A stretch of DNA of 46,567 nucleotides from an uncultured Ruminococcus sp. (GTDB taxonomy: Bacteria; Bacillota; Clostridia; Oscillospirales; Acutalibacteraceae). Location: the NCBI GenBank assembly GCA_902798365.1, contig CADBWP010000003.1:671-47237 (forward strand), given 5' to 3'. The first letter of the stretch is position 1; each line of letters opens with the position of its first letter. Below the pieces are notes generated by a model that made no database searches, was not told the DNA's origin, and worked only from the letters and a program-made list of their open reading frames with translations. Both the position numbers and the translations under genes were made by a program. Shown here piece by piece: positions 42,978-46,567 of this stretch.

Positions 42978-44485
42978 TGGACAAGAAAAAACGACTTATC
43001 ATCGCCGCCGTTGCGGCAGCCGTGCTTGCGGGCGTAATACTTTTGCTGATATTCCTGCCCAAGGGCGGCTCCGGCTCTGACGACGCCACCTATGACGAGG
43101 GCATAGACATGGTGCCCCACATCGACGAAAACGGCGTTCATCAGGTGGAGATCGTCACCGACGAAAACGGCAACATTAAAAATAACAGCTTCGGCACGCT
43201 CATAGACTATGTGCCGGCTCAGATAAAAGAGATCCACGTTGAAAACGCGGGCGGCACCTTTGACGTTGATTCAAACACCCCCGAGGGAGAGGCGACGGTA
43301 TATACCATTCGCGGCTTTGAAGGTCTTGAGCTTCAGGCAGGCGAGCCCGACGTGATAGCAAACGCGGCGGCGTCCCTCGAGTTTTCAAAGGTCGCCACGC
43401 TCGACAAGGCAAAGGGCGGCGAGTTCGGCTTTGACTCTCCGCGCTCCGTGGTGACCGTCACCTACACCGACGGCACCAAGGCTGTTTATACCGTGGGAAG
43501 CGACGCTCCCCAGGCGGCAGGCACCTATATAAAATTCGGCACGGGCGACGCGGTGTTTGTTGTAAGCACCGAGACCGTAGCCCCCTTTGACTACAAGCTG
43601 ACCGACCTGGTCAGCAAGACCATAAACAACTCCGCCGACACCGAGGAGAACGCGGCGTGCAGCTCAATAAAGCTTTCGGGCGCGGCGTTTGACGGTGAGA
43701 TCGAGCTTGTTCCCAACACGGGCGGAAAGCTCGCCGCGTCGTACATGCTCAAGGCTCCTGCCGAGCGCGCGGCAAACGAGAGCGAGTCAAGCAAGATCAC
43801 GGGCGGCATACGCGGACTGTATGCCACCGAGGCGCTCATGGTCAATCCGTCCGAGGCGCAGCTCGGCGAGCTGGGACTGTCCGAGCCCTATGCGCGCGTT
43901 AAGGCGGTTTATCCCGACGGCACGGTAGAGCTTATCGCCTCAAAGCCCGACGGCGACGGCAACACCGCCCTTATGGCGGCAGGCGGCAGCGTGGTGTATG
44001 AAATCGCCGCCGACAAGGTGCCGTGGGTCACCACAAGCTACAAAAAGCTTGTGGGCGAATACGCGCTCTATCCCAAAATGTCGGCTGTGTCCGCCGTTTC
44101 GGTCAAGTCGGGCGGCAAGACCTATGACTTTGCGCTTGATTCGCGCGAGTCCGTGACCACCGACGACGATGGCAACGAGACCGTCACCACGATAACAACG
44201 GTAAAATACGGCGGCAAGGAGGCCGATCTCGGCAGCTTTACCGAGTTTTACGACGCGGCGTCGCTTATCGGCGTTGCAGACCCCGACGCGCAGAGCGAGG
44301 GTACGGCTGTGCTTGAAATAACCTACACATATCCCGACGGCGGCAGCGACAAGGTCGTGTTCGGCGACAACGGCGGCGACATGTACAGCGTCACGGTCAA
44401 CGGCAAGGCGTTCGGCGGCTGCTACAAGGCTGACATTACGCGCGCGGTCAACGCGATCGCGGTCGCAACGGGAGAAAACCGGTAA
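42977..44485 (+). CDS. DUF4340 domain protein
   Basis: 502 aa. One N-terminal membrane anchor (residues 7-28), then an extracellular region made of similar blocks of about 130-150 residues: each has a predicted beta-rich start and a segment like EFGFDSPRSVVTVTYTDGTKAVYTVGS or ELGLSEPYARVKAVYPDGTVELIAS, the DUF4340 pattern. Proteins of this family are regularly encoded behind GldG-like genes, so it is likely an accessory to the same transporter. Biochemical role unknown. Confidence 0.82.
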   Translation: MDKKKRLIIAAVAAAVLAGVILLLIFLPKGGSGSDDATYDEGIDMVPHIDENGVHQVEIVTDENGNIKNNSFGTLIDYVPAQIKEIHVENAGGTFDVDSNTPEGEATVYTIRGFEGLELQAGEPDVIANAAASLEFSKVATLDKAKGGEFGFDSPRSVVTVTYTDGTKAVYTVGSDAPQAAGTYIKFGTGDAVFVVSTETVAPFDYKLTDLVSKTINNSADTEENAACSSIKLSGAAFDGEIELVPNTGGKLAASYMLKAPAERAANESESSKITGGIRGLYATEALMVNPSEAQLGELGLSEPYARVKAVYPDGTVELIASKPDGDGNTALMAAGGSVVYEIAADKVPWVTTSYKKLVGEYALYPKMSAVSAVSVKSGGKTYDFALDSRESVTTDDDGNETVTTITTVKYGGKEADLGSFTEFYDAASLIGVADPDAQSEGTAVLEITYTYPDGGSDKVVFGDNGGDMYSVTVNGKAFGGCYKADITRAVNAIAVATGENR

Positions 44486-44497
44486 AGAGGTGAGGCT

Positions 44498-45742
44498 GTG
44501 AAGCAAAAATATTTGGCTTCGGTCGCCGTTGCATTGGCGGCGGCGTTACTCGGCGGCTGTTCGCTTTTTGAAACCAAGCCGCAGGGCGGCGGTTCCTCTG
44601 CAACCACGGCTCAGACCTCCGCTCCGTCCTATTCGGGCATGAGCGGCTACGGCTTTGCCGCGCTTACGACCGACGACGAGAGGCAGCTTTACGCCTATAT
44701 CGACAACGCGGCGAAAAGCTATGAGCCGTATGAATTTACAACACCCATGAACGAGGCTTATCTCAGGCTTTCGGATATTATAGATTTTTACAAAAACGAC
44801 CACCCCGAGGTGTTCTGGCTCAGCGACGGCTCGCCCTACAGCTTTCATATCGATAACGGCAACGTCACCGTAACTCCGTCGGTAAAGCAGACGGGCGACG
44901 CCCTGCGCACAATGCAGCAGACCTTTAACGCAAGGGTCGATGAAATAGTCGCCGCCGCGCCGCAAAACGCCTCCGCGTATGAGCTGGAGCTTTATGTCAA
45001 CGACTGGCTCGTGGATAACTGCCGATACGACGACGAGGCGGTGGAGTATCACAACCAAAACAACGTGCCCATGGGCAACGAGCAAAACGCCTACGGAGCG
45101 CTTGTTGAGGGCAGGGCGGTGTGCGAGGGCTACGCAAGGGCGTTTCAGCTTTTGTGCGCGCGGCTTGGCGTAGAGTGCAAGGTCATAGACGGCTTTGCCA
45201 AGGGCTTTCACGGCGACGGCGGTTCCTCCGCCCATGTGTGGAACGCCGTGCAGCTCGACGGCAGCTGGTACTATGTGGATCCCACGTGGAACGACACCGA
45301 CGAAAACGACGAGTATTATTCCGCGCGGTGCTACTATGTGAACCTGACCACCGGGCTGCTGTGCCTCGACCACGACATAAGCCCCACATACGACAACTTT
45401 TCGCAGGGCGACATCCACTACAACGACTTTGTGCCTGCCTGCGACAACACCTATTACTACTACTTCAACCAAAGCGCAACGCTTATCGACGACCTCGACA
45501 GCGACAGGCCGGCGCAGGCGATAGCCGACGCGGCGGCAAGCGGCAAAGCCTACTGCGACTTTATCATAGCCGACAGTCTCGACTTTGACAGCACCAACGA
45601 TTTGATATCGAGCGAGTACGGCTCGCGCTGGCTTAACGAGGCAAACGAAATAAACGGCTGGTATCCCTCGGTAAGCACAAGCGGCACCATGAACATAGTG
45701 CCCGACAGGCGGCTTATCACCATTGATCTTTCATATGAATGA
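44498..45742 (+). CDS. Lipoprotein with transglutaminase-like domain
   Basis: 414 aa from a GTG (AGAGGTGA just upstream). Residues 1-21 are a lipoprotein signal with lipobox LLGGC, then a Ser/Thr/Gly linker. The transglutaminase-like domain has its full triad: Cys209 in GRAVCEGYARAF, His246 in SAHVWNAV and Asp261 in YYVDPTWND. Such surface proteins act as peptidases or crosslinkers on cell-wall or other proteins. Only 12 nt separate it from the DUF4340 gene, so it belongs to the Gld-like ABC operon. Substrate unknown. Confidence 0.9.
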   Translation: MKQKYLASVAVALAAALLGGCSLFETKPQGGGSSATTAQTSAPSYSGMSGYGFAALTTDDERQLYAYIDNAAKSYEPYEFTTPMNEAYLRLSDIIDFYKNDHPEVFWLSDGSPYSFHIDNGNVTVTPSVKQTGDALRTMQQTFNARVDEIVAAAPQNASAYELELYVNDWLVDNCRYDDEAVEYHNQNNVPMGNEQNAYGALVEGRAVCEGYARAFQLLCARLGVECKVIDGFAKGFHGDGGSSAHVWNAVQLDGSWYYVDPTWNDTDENDEYYSARCYYVNLTTGLLCLDHDISPTYDNFSQGDIHYNDFVPACDNTYYYYFNQSATLIDDLDSDRPAQAIADAAASGKAYCDFIIADSLDFDSTNDLISSEYGSRWLNEANEINGWYPSVSTSGTMNIVPDRRLITIDLSYE

Positions 45743-45755
45743 CAGGAGTGCTTTT

Positions 45756-46505
45756 ATGAAATATGACGTCAGACAACTGCCGCTCATCTCAAACCGGGAG
45801 ATAGCAGACGGCATTTTCGACATGCGCCTCAGCCTTGAGGGCGAGGAGCTTACGGTTTCGTGCGGTCAGTTTGCGCACGTTTATGTGCCGGGCAAAACGC
45901 TGCGCCGCCCTATATCGGTATGCGACGCGTCGGACGGCGTGCTCAGACTGGTGTATCAGGTAAAGGGCGAGGGCACAAAAATAATGTCGCAGATGAACGG
46001 CGGCAGCGTTGATGTGCTCTATCCGCTGGGCAACGGCTTTGATATAAAAAGCGGCAAACGCTATTGCCTGATAGGCGGCGGCATCGGTGTTCCGCCCATG
46101 CTCTACACCGCAAAGCAATGCGAGGCTCCGCTTGTGATAACGGGCTTTCGCAGCGAATCGCTTGTTATTTTGCAGGACGATTTTAAGGCGGCGGGCTGCG
46201 AGGTTCTGCTTTGCACAGACGACGGTACCGCCGGCAGGCAGGGCTTTGTCACCGACCTGCTCAAAGAGAACATAAGCAGGGTGGATGAGGTGTGCGCCTG
46301 CGGTCCTTCGCCGATGCTCAGGGCGGTCGCAGCCGTTTGCCGCGAGCAGGGCGTGCCTTGTCAGATCTCGCTTGAGGAGCGCATGGGCTGCGGCGTGGGA
46401 GCCTGCCTTGTGTGCGCCGTAAAGGTATGCAAAAACGGAGAAGAGATAATGCAGCACGTGTGCAAGGACGGCCCCGTGTTCAACGCAGAGGAGGTGGTGT
46501 TCTGA
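45756..46505 (+). CDS. pyrK: Dihydroorotate dehydrogenase electron transfer subunit
   Basis: 249 aa from the ATG at 45756 (AGGAGTG upstream). It passes electrons from PyrD (type 1B) to NAD via FAD and a 2Fe-2S cluster. FAD binding: RRPISVCD; NAD domain: LIGGGIGVPPMLYTAKQ and VCACGPSPML; 2Fe-2S ligands in MGCGVGACLVCAVKVC and the later HVC. It overlaps pyrD by one base. It lies 13 nt after the lipoprotein gene, with no own promoter visible in that gap. Confidence 0.96.
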   Translation: MKYDVRQLPLISNREIADGIFDMRLSLEGEELTVSCGQFAHVYVPGKTLRRPISVCDASDGVLRLVYQVKGEGTKIMSQMNGGSVDVLYPLGNGFDIKSGKRYCLIGGGIGVPPMLYTAKQCEAPLVITGFRSESLVILQDDFKAAGCEVLLCTDDGTAGRQGFVTDLLKENISRVDEVCACGPSPMLRAVAAVCREQGVPCQISLEERMGCGVGACLVCAVKVCKNGEEIMQHVCKDGPVFNAEEVVF

Positions 46506-46567
46506 TGGCAGATCTGTCTGTAAAAGTAGCGGGAGTGTCCTTTGACAATCCCCTCATAGCCGCGTCG
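46505..46567 (+). CDS. pyrD: Dihydroorotate dehydrogenase catalytic subunit, 5' end only
   Basis: Only 21 codons are in the window (MADLSVKVAGVSFDNPLIAAS). The start of the TIM barrel, LSVKVAGVSFDNPL, is typical of PyrD type 1B, and the place right after pyrK supports it. Start in a TGATG overlap. Confidence 0.88.
   Translation, partial: MADLSVKVAGVSFDNPLIAAS

Overview
The window looks like a chromosomal piece of an anaerobic, Gram-positive, spore-forming gut clostridium, most likely in the Oscillospiraceae/Ruminococcaceae. The reasons are strong AGGAGG-type ribosome binding sites and 17-nt-spaced sigma-A promoters, a single-chain pyruvate:ferredoxin oxidoreductase, an iron-sulfur (class I) two-subunit fumarase, a SpoVAE sporulation protein, a secreted protein with a C-terminal dockerin-like domain, and a secreted protein with InlB/Flg_new-type repeats. 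This placement is inference; there is no rRNA or other phylogenetic marker here beyond housekeeping genes. I saw no tRNA, rRNA, CRISPR array, transposase or prophage gene. || Layout. 1-1364: 5' part of a secreted repeat protein (minus) behind a long structured leader. 1843-5731: hisS-aspS and a small zinc-ribbon membrane protein, one minus operon. 5825-6067: two palindromic elements. 6084-7258: minD and an MgsA-like gene. 7416-9158: ROK sugar kinase, strong terminator, sirtuin. 9337-12322: guaB, strong terminator, GGDEF diguanylate cyclase. 12363-13008: 650 nt without genes, holding the guaB promoter, two repeats and an attenuator-like leader. 13009-15528: BspA-like leucine-rich-repeat protein with dockerin. 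15587-17920: LytTR regulator, DUF3021 membrane protein and ABC-2 exporter, four genes chained by ATGA overlaps. 18057-20259: OmpR-type two-component system. 20416-25331 (plus): fumarase alpha/beta, MIF-like tautomerase, ddl, murF, upp. 25385-26853 (minus): nth and a Cof-type phosphatase. 26952-30868: HAD hydrolase, two divergent AraC regulators, pncC, rsmE. 30955-32622: ilvB. 32776-35162 (minus): lepA and a zeta-like P-loop protein. 35450-39010: nifJ. 39265-39618: spoVAE (minus). 39802-45742: Gld-like ABC-2 transporter, GldG-like and DUF4340 proteins, transglutaminase-like lipoprotein. 45756-end: pyrK and the start of pyrD. || How it fits together. Most genes are core metabolism (tRNA charging, purine and pyrimidine synthesis and salvage, peptidoglycan precursor ligases, pyruvate oxidation, acetolactate synthesis). 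The accessory interest lies in (i) the two secreted proteins, both with long structured 5' leaders, one containing a complete terminator just before its ribosome binding site; (ii) an MgsA homologue next to minD that has lost the residues matching Asp71, His98 and Asp101 of E. coli MgsA; (iii) terminators placed so tightly between co-directional genes (ROK/sirtuin, guaB/GGDEF) that the downstream gene has no room for a promoter; (iv) divergent promoters that share a single -35 hexamer; (v) several dispersed palindromes and repeats in the gaps; and (vi) two exporter operons with attached regulators or cell-surface proteins. || All functional calls come from reading motifs in the translated sequence; no database search was run. 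Promoters and terminators are predictions from sequence.
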